From positions 474,445-538,444 of the forward strand of contig NW_013657664.1 of NCBI RefSeq assembly GCF_000142905.1: a stretch of 64,000 bases of DNA. The letters run 5' to 3'. The notes below the pieces were generated by a model, which did no database searches, was not told the DNA's origin, and saw only the letters and a program-made list of their open reading frames with translations. Position numbers and translations under genes: made by a program. Each line of letters opens with the position of its first letter. The stretch's first letter is position 1. The stretch is from Thecamonas trahens ATCC 50062 (taxonomy: Eukaryota > Apusozoa > Apusomonadida > Apusomonadidae). Positions 28,573 through 41,631 of this stretch are shown piece by piece.

Positions 28573-31500
28573 ATGGAGGTGGCGCAAGTGGTGGCAGCGC
28601 TGATCGACGGCGGCAGAGTTGGAAGCAGCAGCGAGCATGGGGCGCGTGTGGCGGAGAGCCTGGCTGCGTCAGCTGCTTTTACGCAGTTTGTCTCGATGCC
28701 AAGTGCTGGTATTGTGCAGGTTGACGTTGATGCCGGCGGGCGGGTGGTCGAGGTGGCGGTAGAGGCTCATCCGCCGGTGAGCGGGACGGCGAAGGTGGTG
28801 GTCGTCTCCAAGGCTGAGGCTGTGGTGGTGACGGCGAGCAACGCGAGCGAGGTGCTCCGGTGCAGCACCTTTGGGGCGGCACTGCTGCCTGCGGTCTACG
28901 CGCACGTCTCGGAAGTTGTCCTGCCGCTGCTGGCAAAGGCGACCGAGTCTGGCGCGCTCTCGCTCCCGGCGCACCTCAAGGTAGGCAAGCTCCTGGCTCA
29001 GCTGCAGAAGCGGCTGGGAGTGGCGCTCCGGGTCGCCGGCCTCGAGAGCGAGGACGGGTTAGCGGGCGGCGGCGATGCGCCGCTGGAAGCGTCGATTTTG
29101 AACCCGGCAGACGAGCTGAAGACATGGAAGCGTGCAGCGAGCAGTGGCGGAGCCAGCTCGGACGGCGGGCGGGTATGGGCGGCGTTTGCGCGTGTGGCCG
29201 GCGATGTGGCCCGGTTCGACGCGGCGTCGCTCGGCGAGCAGATGGACATTCTGGACGTGTTGCAAGAGGTGCTCGACGAGGTGTGGTGCCTGGACCTTGC
29301 GACACCGTTTCCGCAAGAGCGGATGGCGCACTTTATGGAGGTGGTCTCGCACGCGGTGGGGCGTGCGGCCGGGGCGGCCATTGGCGCGGCGCCGGAGCCT
29401 GCCGAGCCGCGGGGCATGCCGCGGCTGTTCAAGATGCACCCGTCCAAGGCGCGGGCGCAGCTTGCGGGCGCGGCGCGACTGGTCTCAAGCTGGAGCGTGG
29501 CGACGCAGCGGCTGACCGGAGTGCTGTGGCGAGGCGCGGCGCACCCGTGGCGTGGCTCGGCGTTTTCGTCCGAGTACCTGGCTGCAGTCCACGCGCGGCT
29601 GTCGGAGCTGAGTTCGATGCTTGCGTCGGTGGCGCAGCTGCTGGAGCTTGCGCCGGCCGACGAGGCTGCGGCTGCGGGAGTGGCAGACCGTGGGGCGCTC
29701 TTTGCGCCGTTTGCCGGCATCTACCTCCTCGAGCTCAACGTGGCCAACCCGAGCGCAACGGCGTTTGCTGAGGCGGCCAAGGTGTTTGCGTCGAGGGTGG
29801 TGCCGCTCGAGGGAGCAGTGGCGGCCGCGCTGGAGGCCTCGCTCTCCAAGCTCGCGGCGTCGCCTGCGCAGCTGCTCCACGCTGTGGAGCGCAACTTGGA
29901 TGCATTGCTGCGGCCGACGGTCTTTGGCGCGCTCGCCACGTTCCGCGGCGTCGTCGCCAGCGCGCTCCTGGAGCTCTCGGCCGAGCTCGAGGGCGAGCTG
30001 AGCGGGCTCAAGGCGAGCCCGCGCAGCGCGTCCAAGCTGACTGGACTCGACTTGCCCGCCTCTGTCGAGAGCATTGTGGAGGCCAAGGGCATCGAGGCAC
30101 GAGCGGAGCACTTGCGGAGCATTGGATCTGCGGTGTGTGGGCGCGAGGAGGGTGGAGCGCGGGCGGTGGGTGCACTCAAGGCCGTGTCCGCTGGCGCGGC
30201 CGAGTTTGTGCACGGCGCGCACGGCGGATGGGTTCGCGACGTTCTCCACGGGGTCGAATCAGCGGAGCTTGTGCTCGAGCTGACCGGCAAGGTGCTCGGC
30301 CTGTCTGCGAGCGACGGCTCGATGGTGGTCTCGTTCTCGCCGCGGCTGGTGGCGCTCCTCCGCGAGGTGCGGGTGCTTTCGGGCCTCGGGCTTCCTGTTC
30401 CGCAAAGCGTGACGAGCGCGTTTGAGGTGGGAACCAAGTACTACCGCTACGGCATGGTGCTGCGGCAGGTGGCGGCGTTCTACAACTCGCTCGGCTCTGA
30501 GATTATTTTCTCGCAGATGCCGATGATGATGGACGCTTCGCGCGAGTTTGAGGCGCTGGTCTCATCGGCTTCGGACAAGCTGTCATGGGAGGCCGAGGCC
30601 GAGCTCTCCGAGTACGTGGACCGTGTACAGGCGAGCGCCAACAAGCTGATGGATCTTAACCGGCGGCTCCGGAGCGTGCACTTTGAGCTTGTGGCCGTGG
30701 TGTTGCGGCTGATGGGCACGTCACTGTTGACGGAGCGTGAGGCGTGGCGCGAGGGTGTAGCGCAGATCAACGGGGCCATTGCGGCGCTTCAAGCCGAGGG
30801 CTTTACCGGCATGGACGGGTGGGTGGCGCACTGGAACCAGCAGCTTTACAAGGCGCTCGAGTACCAGTACCGCGAGGGCCTGGAGACGCTCAACGCGCAG
30901 CTGCCGCCGATCAAGGTGGCGCTGGTGTACAAGCAGGGCGCGCTCGCGTTTGAGCCGGCGTTTGAGGAGCTGCGGCTGCAGTACTACGCGGCGCTCAAGA
31001 AGTTTGTCTCAATTCCGCACAAGTTCAAGGGTGTCGGCGTCCGGGGCTCGAACATTTTTTCATCGATACTTGCCAAGAATGGGCAAGCGCTGGAGCGGGT
31101 GTACATTCTCGCCGAGGCGCTGTTTGGCAAGCTCGAGGCGGCCAAGGCGCCATTTGAGGAGTGGGTGGCGCTGGGGCGAGTCGACGTCCGCAAGTGGATT
31201 GCGGCGACCTTTTCCGAGCTCGCCGACTGGGAGCGCAACTTTCGGGCGCTCAAGAGCCGCGGCAAGGCGTTTGAAAAGGCGTTGCCGGACAGCATCGAGG
31301 TCGAGTGCATGGTGGTGTCGACCATTCCGGTCAAAGCAGCAATCGACGGATTCATGCGGTCGTTTGCCGACGCGCTGGTGACGACGCTCAAGCAGTCGTC
31401 GTCGCACGAGCTCCAGCTCCTCCGTGGCTACATGGACGAGGGCAAGGCGGTGCTGAGCACTCGGCCGCAGTCTGTGCAGGAGATTGGCGAGGCCAAGGGT

Positions 31501-34500
31501 GCACTGGCGGCACTTGTCAAGCGCAAGCGCGAGATGCTCAAAGTCCGCGGCGAGCTCTCTGCCAAGTCCAAGCTGTTGCGGAATGTGGTGGGCGGCGGGA
31601 TCGAGCTTGGTGAGTTTGACGCGGCGTGGGAGCAGTTTGAAATTGGGCTTGACGCGCACGGCATGCTCATCGAGTCGCAGACTGCGGCGCTCAAAAACAA
31701 CCTGCAAAGCCGGCAGGAGGAGCTCAACGCTGAGGCGGCCAAGCTGGCGAGCCACTGGACGGAGGCGCAGCCTTCGGCGGTCACGCTGGCGGATCCTGCG
31801 GCGGCTGAGGCGGCGGCGACGGTTGTGGCCGAGTACAAGGGCGAGCTGGGCGAACTTGTGGCGCGCGGCGCGAGCCTGCGGGCAGACTGCGAGCACTTTG
31901 CACTTCCGCCGCCGGACCTAGAGCCACTCGACAGTCTCGCGGCCGAGATCGAGGGTGTGACCGGGGTGTGGGATGTGTTCTCGGCGTGGTCGGCGGAGCT
32001 CTCCGAACTGGCGAGCGTGGAGTGGTATACGTTCCGAGCACGGCTGTACGTGTTTGAGGAGTTTGTGGCCAAGTGGCGGGCGAAGCTTCTTGGCACGGGC
32101 GGCGAAGCGAGCAAGGACGGCGGCAGTGGCGGTGGCGACGATGACGGGTCTGACGACGGATTCGGGGCCGGAATGGGGGCCGACGACGAGGCCGAGACTG
32201 GAGGGCCACAGCTCGATGGCAACTCGCCAATTGTCAAGCATCTGCAATCTGCTGTGCGGCTGTACTCGCGAGTGTACTCTGTGCTCAAGTACTGCCGCGG
32301 AGACTCGTTTACGGCCGAGCACTGGGCAGCGCTGTTCCGGATTGTGGGCCTTCCGCGCGGGCTCAAGGGCTCACAGCTGACGTTTGGCCATTTTCTGGGC
32401 GTGATGGAGAAGATCGAGGCTGGGGCGAGCGAGCTCAAAGCGCTGCACGACCGGGCCGAAGCCGAGGTGACCGTGCGGCAGGCGCTGGCTGAGATGGACG
32501 CTTGGGGCGCAGAGGCTGTCTTCTCGCTCCTGCCACCGTCAGAGACGCGCGGGGTGGCGCTCATCACCGAGTGGAAGGACTTGCTGACGGAGGTTGGCGA
32601 CAAGCAGTCGCTGCTGCAGTCGCTCAAGGACTCGCGACTGTACTCTGTGTTTGCCAACCAAATCGACGGATGGGAGCGCAAGCTGGGCGCGCTCGACTCT
32701 GCGCTAACGCAGCTGAACTTGATCCAGCGCAAGTGGGTGTACTTGGAGCCAATTTTCTCCAAGGGCGCACTCCCGTCCGAGGCTGCAAGGTTCAAACGGA
32801 TTGACGATGACTTTGTGTCGGTGCTTGCGGCTGTGGCGGCGGATCCGCGGGTGGTCTCGCTGCTGGCATACCCAGGACTTGAAGAGATGCTGCCGATGAC
32901 GCTCGACCAGCTGGAGCGGAGCCAACGGGCTCTGGCAGCGTTTCTGGAGGCAAAGCGATCGGCGTTCCCGCGGTTCTACTTTATCGGCGACGATGATTTG
33001 CTGGAGATTCTGGGCCAGTCGACCAAGCCGGAGGTCATCCAGTCCCACCTCAAGAAGCTGTTTGCCGGGGTGGCGTCTGTGACGTTTGACGGGTCGAAAA
33101 CCTCGATTGTGTCGATCAACTCGTCCAAGGGCGAGCGTGTGGCGCTCCAGCCGCCGCTCACGCTCACACCGCAAGTTGAGGAGTGGCTGAGTCGACTGGT
33201 GAAGGCGATGCGGAGCGCGCTCGCGAGCCAGCTCGACGAGCTGTTGCGGACTGGCGCGTGGGACGACGAGAATGGGCTCTCGGTGGCAGCACTCAACGGG
33301 TACCCGTCGCAGCTTCTCTCGCTGGCGGAAAACATTGGGTTCGCCGCAAGCGTGGAAAAGGTGCTGAGCGGGCGAGGCGAGGGCATCGAGGGCGGGCTGG
33401 AGACAGTGCTCCGGGTGTGCCTCGGCAAGCTCAAGGCGTACACAGGCATTCACTCTCAGCTCGACGCGAGTGCGGCGTCGAAGCTTCTCTCGGCCAAGAT
33501 CAAGAACCTTGTACTGGAGCTCGTGCATAACGCAGACGTGACCTCGATGTTGCTTGCTGCGCGGCAGGGCGGCGGCCTCCGACTGGGGGCGTCGTCGTGG
33601 GAGTGGAGCAAGCAGCTGCGATTTGTTTACGACGGCCTCGGTCGAGTCCGTGGCGTGATGGGCGACGCGGCGTTCGAGTACACGTTCGAGTACCAAGGCA
33701 ATGTGTCCAAGCTTGTCCACACAGCGTTGACGGACAAGTGCTACCTGACTCTGACACAGGGCATGGCACTGGGCTACGGCGGCAATCCGTATGGACCGGC
33801 CGGAACCGGCAAGACCGAGTCGATCAAAGCGCTGGGCGCTTCGCTCGGGCGACAGGTCCTTGTTTTCAATTGCGATGAGGGCATCGATTTTAAGTCGATG
33901 GGACGCATCTTCACGGGGCTGGTCAAGTGTGGGGCGTGGGGCTGCTTTGACGAGTTCAACCGCCTCGACGAGGTGGTTCTCTCTGCGGTCTCGCAGCAAA
34001 TCCAGACGATCCAGAGTGGGATCAAAGCTCGGGCTAGCAGCATTTCGCTGCTGGGCAAGACTGTGGAGCTCGACGCCAACTCGGGCATTTTTGTGACGAT
34101 GAATCCCGCAGGCAAGGGCTACGGCGGACGGTCGAAGCTTCCGGACAACCTCAAGCAGCTGTTCCGACCTGTGGCGATGTCCAAGCCAGACCTGGAGCTC
34201 ATTGCGGAGGTTATTCTCTACGCCGAGGGCTTTAGTGGGGCCAAGGGCCTCGCGAAGAAGCTGGTCTCGATGTACGGGCTCAACGCACAGCTGCTCTCGA
34301 AGCAGCAGCACTACGACTGGGGTCTCCGTGCGCTCAAGGCGGTGCTCTCGCTTGGCGGGAGCCTGCTGGGCCGTGAGCGGAACGCGCGCCGGGCGGCCGG
34401 GGCGAGCGCCGAGCTGAGCGGCGAGGAGGAGACAGCGCTACTGGTGAAGGCGCTGCGGTCGAACACTCTGAGTAAGCTGACGTATGCCGACTCTGTGCTC

Positions 34501-37500
34501 TTTGAGGGCCTCGTGGGCGATCTGTTCCCGGGAGTGACGACCGAGGCGATTTCGTACGCGGAACTGGAGAGCGCGCTTGCCGAGGAGCTGAGCGAGCGAC
34601 GACTGGTGGTTGTGGAGCGGCAGATGACGAAGCTGCTGCAGCTGTACGAGGCGACGAACCAGCGGATGGGGGTTGTGATTGTGGGGCCGTCCGGGTCTGG
34701 CAAGTCGACGCTGTGGCAGGTCCTCGCCGGGGCGCTCAACCGGCTGGGCGGGCGCGGAAGTGTGGTGACTCAGGTGATGAACCCCAAGGCGCTGCCGCGG
34801 CAGCAGCTGCTTGGCTCGCTGGATTTGGACACGCGCGAATGGGCCGATGGTGTGCTGACGGCAGCGGCACGTGAGGTTGTAGCGCGACCGGCCCGGGTGC
34901 GGTCGTGGATTGTGTGCGACGGCGATGTGGACCCCAAGTGGATTGAGTCGCTCAACTCTGTGCTCGACGACAACCGGCTGCTGACGATGCCAAACGGCGA
35001 GCGGATTCAGTTTGGGAGCAACGTCAACTTTGTGTTTGAGACGCACGACCTGAGCTACGCGTCGCCGGCGACAATCTCGCGGATGGGCATGATTTTCCTG
35101 TCCGAGGCCGAGCTGAGCGCGGAGACGCTTGTCGCAGGCTGGGCGAGCCGGAGCGAGGCGAGCAGCAGCGCGCGGGCGTGGATGGGCGAGCTGGGCTCGC
35201 TGCTGGAGGGTGCTGAGCTCGGGGTGCTGCGGACGCTGTTTGCGCTGCTGGAGCAGGCTGGAGCGGGCAGCGAGCTGAGCAAGGAGGCGTTCGCTGTGGC
35301 TGCGGTGCGTGCGCTTGCCGGCGCGGCTGCGTCTGGGGCCAAGGCATCGACGGCCAAGGCGGTCCTTGCTGCGCTTGGGGTGCGTGGGGTGGCGTCGCGC
35401 GAGGCCGGTGCGGTGTACTACGACGAGCGGTCGCGGAACGTGCGGAGCTACGGATATGTGGCGCCGTCGCTGAGCGTGGACGATGTCTCCCGCGGCGTGC
35501 TCGTGGAGACGGTGGGTGTGCAGTCTGTGCTCGGAGCCGTGGTGCCGCTGCTCGAGGCCGGAATGCCGGTAGTTGTGGAGGGACCTCCCGGAGCAGGCAA
35601 GGAGCTTGTGCTCCGAGCTGCGTTTGCGCGGCTCGGCGGCGGTCGGGTGGCGTCTGTGCACTGCTCGTCGCAGACGCGGGCGTCTGACGTGATTCGCAAG
35701 CTGTATGAGAGCTGCATTGCGGTGAACTCGAACAAAGGCCGGGTGCTGCGGCCCAAGGGCGGGCGACTGCTCACGGTGTACCTCAAGAACCTCAACATGG
35801 CGACGCCCGACGAGTACGAGACGTCTGAGCTTGGGGCGCTTCTGCATCAGCTCCTCACATATGGTGGGTTTTACTCGAGCGAGCTCGAGTGGGTTGCGCT
35901 CGAGGGCGTGGTGTTTGCTGGATCGATGAACCCGGCGACGACGCTGGGGCGGTACGCGCTCTCTCCGCGGCTGTCGTCGTTGGTAGCGACGATCCGAATC
36001 GACTACGGGAGCAGCGACGAGCTGAGCGCAGTGGCAGAGGCGTACGTCGAGCCTGTGCTCGGTGCGCTTGGCGGCGGAGCCGGGGCCGGGCGCGCGAGCG
36101 CGCTAGCGGCTGCGCTGGTCCAAGTGTACAACCAGGTTCGGGCCAAGTTTACCGTGGATGAGGCGCGTCACTACCTTTTTACGCCGCGCGAGCTGCTGGG
36201 GTGGGTGAGCTCGCTCCTGCGGTACTCTGTGGGAAGCGACGAGGGCTTTGAAGGCGTGCTGGACGTGGTTGTGGCAGAGGCGCGGGCGCGGTTTGGCGAG
36301 CGGCTTGTTGACGAGCGTGCCTGCGCACGGTTTGACGCGATTTTGGGCTCTGTCTTTCGTGCGTCGTTCAACTATGCACCTGCGGAGCGCGGTCGGTCTG
36401 TGTACACTAGCTGGTCACCGACGGCCGACGGCGAGGGCAAGCTAGGGCTGATGGCGCTGGAAGGCTTTGCCAAGGTTGTGCAGGGAGGCATCAAGGTGTT
36501 TGAACGGGACTGGCAGGAGCTCAAGCTCAAGATTTTCCCCCAGATGCTTGCATTGGCGGCGAGCTACGACCGTGTGCTGTCCGCAAAAGACGGAAGCGGG
36601 CATGTGCTTGCTGTGGGCGCACCCGGGACGGGTAAGTCGTCGCTGCTCAAGGTTGTGGCACACATGCACTCGTACGAGATTGCGGTGATGAGCGTGTCGC
36701 GGCCGCCGTCGATCAAGGAGTTCCGTAACTGGCTCAAGGGCGTACTGTTGAAGGGCGGTGTGGAGGGGACTGGCGTGCTTGTGGTTGTGCGCGACTCGCA
36801 GGTATTTTCGGCCGAGGTGCTCGAGGCGCTCAACGCGCTTCTAGGCTGCGGCGAGGTGCCGGGCCTGTTCACGCCCGAGGAGCTCGATGGGCTCCTTGCG
36901 CCGCTGCGGCCGGTGGTGGCGGAAATAGGCTGGTACGGGAGCGTAGGCGAGCTTTTTGTGTCGCGAGTGCGGGCGAATGTGCACGTGGCGCTTGTCATGG
37001 ATCCGAGCGCCGAAGCGTTTGGCGCGCAGACCGAGTCGAATCCTGCGCTGTTTGCGAGTGCGCAGGTTGTGTGGAGCGCTGCGTGGACAAAGGACTCGCT
37101 GAAGCGGCTCCCGCGTGTGCTGCTCAAGAAGGTGGTGGGCAAAATGGAGGACCGCGACGAGGTGCTCAAGTTGCTGCGCGGAGTGCACAGCAGCGCGCCT
37201 GGCAAGCCGCCACCGCGCAAGTTTACGCTCCTCCTCCACACGTACGCCAAGGTGCTGGCGAAGAAGCGAAAGGCGCAAGAGTCGCAGACGGGCCATCTCC
37301 GTGCTGGGCTGTCGAAGCTTGCGGAGGCGGCCAAGGTTGTGGACGAGCTTGGCGCCGAGGCTGCGGAGCAAGAAGTGCTGCTTGCGGAGAAGGAGGCGAA
37401 AGCGGATGCAGCGCTGAGCGCGATTACCAAGGCTGTGGAGGACGCGTCAAGCCAGCGGGCGGAGATGGAGCGGCTGGAAGAGCGGCTTGCTGTGGAGGAG

Positions 37501-40500
37501 GAGCAGCTGACACGGGAGAAGGCCAAGATCGACGCAGAGACGGCGCAGGTGCAGCCGATGCTCGAGTCTGCCGCGGCGGCTGTGGGCTCGCTGGACCGCA
37601 AGTCGCTGACAGAGGCGCGGACGATGCCGAATCCGCCGACTGCGGTGCGCGACGTGCTTACTGTTGTGCTGCAGATGATGGGGTCGGAAGACACGTCGTG
37701 GAACGCGATGCGTGCGTTCCTTGGGCGCAAGGGGCTTGTGGAGGAGGTGCTCTCGTTTTCTGTGCAGTCGCTCTCTGAGCGGAAGATCAGCAAGCTGGAG
37801 GGCTTGTGGACAAGTATGCCAACTCGTTCGAGGCGTCGACGATCACGCGGGCAAGCCGGACGATTGCGCCGCTTGCGGCGTGGGTGCTGGCGCAGCTCGA
37901 GTACGCGCGTGTTGTGAAGCAGATCCGGCCGCTGATGGACGCGCAGGCGTCGCTGGAGGCATCGCTGGACAAGTCTGCCCGACGGGTGGCGCGACTGCAG
38001 GGCGAGCTGGAAGAGCTCGACGCGCGAGTTGCCAAGCTCAAGAAGGAGTTCAAGAAGCGGACGCGCGATGCCGAGAAGCTGCAGAATTCGCTGGAGGGCG
38101 TGCAGGTGAAGAAGGCGTCGGCGGACAAGCTGTTGTCGCAGCTGGGCGGAGAGCGCGAGCGTTGGGAGCGTCAGCTGGGCGAGTACACAGAGGCCGAGGC
38201 GGCGATGCCGCGCGAGGCTGTGCTTGCGGCGGGCTTTCTGGTATACCTCGGCGGACAGGCCGAGGGCGAGCGGGCGCGTGTGCTGCAGACGTGGAGCGAG
38301 CTTGCTCGACTTCCACGTGGATGGCGTGTGGAGAGCTTCCTCGCGTCGGAAGCGGAGCTGCTGCGGTGGAAGGCGGCGGGGCTGCCGTCGGACTCGCTGA
38401 GCGTGGAAAACGCGGTGGTGATTCTGGAGAGCGAGGCGCCACGGGTGGTGATTGATCCGGGCGGAGCTGCGGTTGCGTGGCTCAAGTCGTGGCTGAGCGA
38501 AGGCGGAGGCGGAGGCGAGAAGAAACGAGGTGGCGACGACGGCAAGAGCGACGACGACGACGACGACGGATCTGACGACGGGCAGAGCGGCGGGTCGCGG
38601 AGCGGGCGGGTTGTGGAAGTGATTGCGTCTTCGGACCCGCGGCTGAACACCAAGCTCGAGCTAGGCGTGCGGTTTGGCAAGACAGTGGTGCTGGAGAACG
38701 TGGACAGTATCGACGAAATGCTGCTGCCGCTGCTACGGCGCGATCTCCGTTTGCAGGGAACGCGGTCTGTGGTGCAGCTCGGCGAGAAGGTTGTGGACTA
38801 CAATCCGGAGTTTGAGCTGTTTGTGACCTCGCGTGACGCGCACCTGCGGGTGCACCCGGACGTGGCGGCGCTTGTGACGGAGGTCAACTTTTCTGTTACG
38901 GCGTCGGGCCTCGAGTCGCAGCTGCTGGGCTACACGCTCCGGCACGAGCAGCCGCAGCTGGAAGAGCAAAAGTCTGCGCTGCTTCGAGAAGAGGAGGAGC
39001 AAAAGGTGGAGCTTGCCGAGCTGGAAAAGTCGCTGCTGGAAACGCTTGCGACGTCTTCGGGTGACTTGCTGGAGAACCAGGAGCTTGTGGCGTCTCTCAA
39101 TGAGACGAAGCGAAAGAGTAAGGTGATTGCAGATGCGCTTGCGCAGAGTCGGGCGAACCAAGCTGTTCTCGACGAGCAGCGCGAGGCGTACGTTCCGATT
39201 GCGCGGACCGGGTCTCAGCTGTACTTTCTCGTTGCCGGGCTGGAGAAGCTCAACGCGATGTACGCGTTCTCGCTGGGCTCGTTTGTGGAGCTCTTCCACG
39301 AGGCGCTTGGCGCCGAGGTGTCTGGCGGAGCGGGGGCTGGGATCGACGGGCGGCTACTGCGGCTGCAGAGCACGCTGCTGCGGCTTGTGCACAAGTATGT
39401 GTCGGCGTCGTTGTTCAAAGAGGACCGGCTCGGATTTGAGCTGCATTTGGTCCACGGGCTGCGACCGGAGCTCTTCCTGGAGGGCGAGTGGGAGCTCCTT
39501 GTGTCTGGCGGGACGGGCATGGGCGGGAGCGGGAGCGGACCTGTGCCGTCGTGGGTGCCGGCGAAGCGGGCGAGCCACTTTGCGGCGCTGCGGGCGAGGG
39601 TGCCAAGCCTTGTGAGCGCTGCGGAGCTGAGCGAGAGCGCGATGTGGTCGCCGTGGAATGCGACGACGGAGGCCGAGGCACGGTGGCCCGAGGTTGTGGC
39701 GCGTGCCGGGCTGTCGTGGGTGCAGAAGCTGCTGCTGCTGCTTGTGTTCCGGCCGGACCGGCTGCTGACGGGGATGCGGGCATTTGTTGACTCTGTGCTG
39801 AGCCTTGGGTCGAGCGATGTGGAGCTGCGGAGCGTGGCGGAGCGTGTGGGCGGGCTGCGACCTGCGCTGCTTGTTGCGACTGCGGGTGCAGACCCATCTG
39901 TAGAGCTCGAGGCGCTTGCGGGCGAGGTTGTGGGCGCGCGGCGGTACTTTCAACTTGCGATGGGCCAGGGCCAGGGTGAGGCAGCGTTGCAGCTTGTGCG
40001 CGAGTGTGCCAAGAGCGGCGGGTGGGTGACGCTCAAGAACCTGCACCTTGTTCTCCCGTGGGTTGCAGAGCTCAATAAGGAGCTGTCTGGGCTTGCGAGT
40101 GGCGAGGTGCACCGCGAGTTCAAGCTCTGGCTGACGACGGAGGCACATGCTGGATTCCCTGCCAGCCTTGCTGCACGGTGCGTGAAGATGACGGTGGAAG
40201 CGCCGCCTGGGCTGAAGCGGAACCTCGCGCGGAGCGTGGAGGCCGTACTTGGGGCAGGCGAGGAGGGCGGGAGCTGCGGGCAGGCGCGGTTTGCACTCGC
40301 GGTCTTTCACTCGCTGGTGCAAGAGCGGCGGTCGTACATGCCGCAGGGCTGGTCCAAGTTCTACGAGTTCTCCGAGGCGGATCTTCGTGTGGGCGCGAGC
40401 GTGGTGACTGCCGAGGTGAGCGGGAAGGGCCCGGGCGAGGTGCAGTGGGACAAGGTTGTGGGCCTGTTTGAGAACGCGATCTACGGCGGGCGTGTCGACA

Positions 40501-41621
40501 ACGAGTTTGACATGCGCGTGCTTGTGACGTATCTCGGTAAGATGTTCAACGGCGGAGTGATTTCCGGGCGCGGTGGCGGCGAGCTAGTGCCCGGAATGCG
40601 GATGCCAGCGAGCGGAAGTTTGGCCGAGGCGCGAGAGGCTGTGGCGCGGCTGCCTGAGGCGGACGAGCCAGGCGTGTTTGGCTTGCCGGCCAACATCTCG
40701 CGCGCGGTGGAGCAGGCGCGGAGCGCCGAGGTGATTGCGCAGCTCAAGGCGCTCGGGACGAGCCAGGGCAGCAGCTCGGGCTTTGACCGGGTGAGGTGGG
40801 CCAAGGGCCTCGAGGCTGTACTGCAGCAGTGGGCGGGCGCGACGAGCTCGTCGGGCGTGCTTGACCTTGTGGCCGGAGGCGGGAGCGGCAGCAGCGGGCG
40901 GTCGCCTGTGGCGGCGTTCCTAGAGCTCGAGTTTGTGCAGGCGATGGAGCTTGTGGAGCTCGTGGACGGCGTGCTTGGCGAGGTTGTGGAGGTGCTTGAG
41001 GAGCGGCGGCTTGTGAGTCCTGCGATTGTGGAGCTCGTGGAGGGCTCGCTGCTCTCGGGGAGCGTGCCCGAACCGTGGTTTGCACGGTGGGAGGGCCCGC
41101 TGGAGCTTGGGGCGTGGCTGGGCGAGGTTGTGCGACGGACGGTTGCGGTGAGCGAGTGGCGGAGCCGTGCGCGGGCGTCGCTGGAGACGCTGCTGCAGGA
41201 TGAGCTTGTGCTCTCCGAGCTCTTCCGGCCGGGCACGTTCCTTAACGCGGTGCGGCAGGAGAGCGCGCGCAAGCTCGGGGTGGCTATGGACAGCCTTGCG
41301 CTGGTCTCGTCTGTCCGGCAGCAGCAGTGGGTCGGCACGATTCGCGTGGGCGGACTCCTGCTGCAGGGCGGAAGCTACTCGGGCGGGCGCGGGGTGCGGC
41401 TTGCAGATGCCACGACACCGTCGTTTGCGGCGCTCGGCTCGTTGTACATGGCGTGGGTGCCCGAGGCCGAGGCCGCCGAGTGGCGGGCGCGGATTGCGGG
41501 CGTGCCGCTGTACGAGGACGGCAGCCGCGACAAGATGGTGGTGGAGGTTGGCGTGGAGGTGGAGGGCGGCGAGGTGTCGGAGTTTGTGCTCGCCGGCCTC
41601 GCGGTCTTCCTTCGCGAGTAA
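28573..41621 (+). CDS. DYNC2H1: Cytoplasmic dynein-2 heavy chain (one apparent frameshift)
   Basis: Motor for retrograde intraflagellar transport. About 4,349 residues, near the human length, in a single exon. Walker A loops: AAA1 GPAGTGKT at residue ~1741, AAA2 GPSGSGKST ~2038, AAA3 GPPGAGKE ~2337, AAA4 GAPGTGKSS ~2682. The linker carries the dynein-2-type RKWVYLEPIFSKGALP and FPRFYFIGDDDLLEILGQS. The stalk coiled coil follows about residue 2895. A C-terminal AAA6 and cap region ends the protein, with GWTKFYEF-like and ENAIYGGRVDN motifs. The frame breaks near 37795, in or next to the microtubule-binding tip: adding one G to the GGG before CTTGTGG gives a seamless LEGLVDKYANSF. I read this as one gene with a missing base, not a pseudogene. 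Its presence implies a cilium or flagellum. Confidence 0.95.
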
Positions 41622-41631
41622 AGCAAAACGG

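Noticed and set aside
37780-37830. Programmed -1 ribosomal frameshift in the dynein-2 heavy chain
   Set aside because: A -1 slip would also restore the frame, but the site is not a standard X-XXY-YYZ heptamer, and nine other genic sites share the same missing-base signature.
28669-41600. Many long antisense frames opposite the dynein-2 heavy chain (for example 32704-34311 and 34438-35847)
   Set aside because: Products of GC-rich codon use in the sense gene; they are Arg/His/Pro-rich, show no domain, and the sense strand is clearly dynein.
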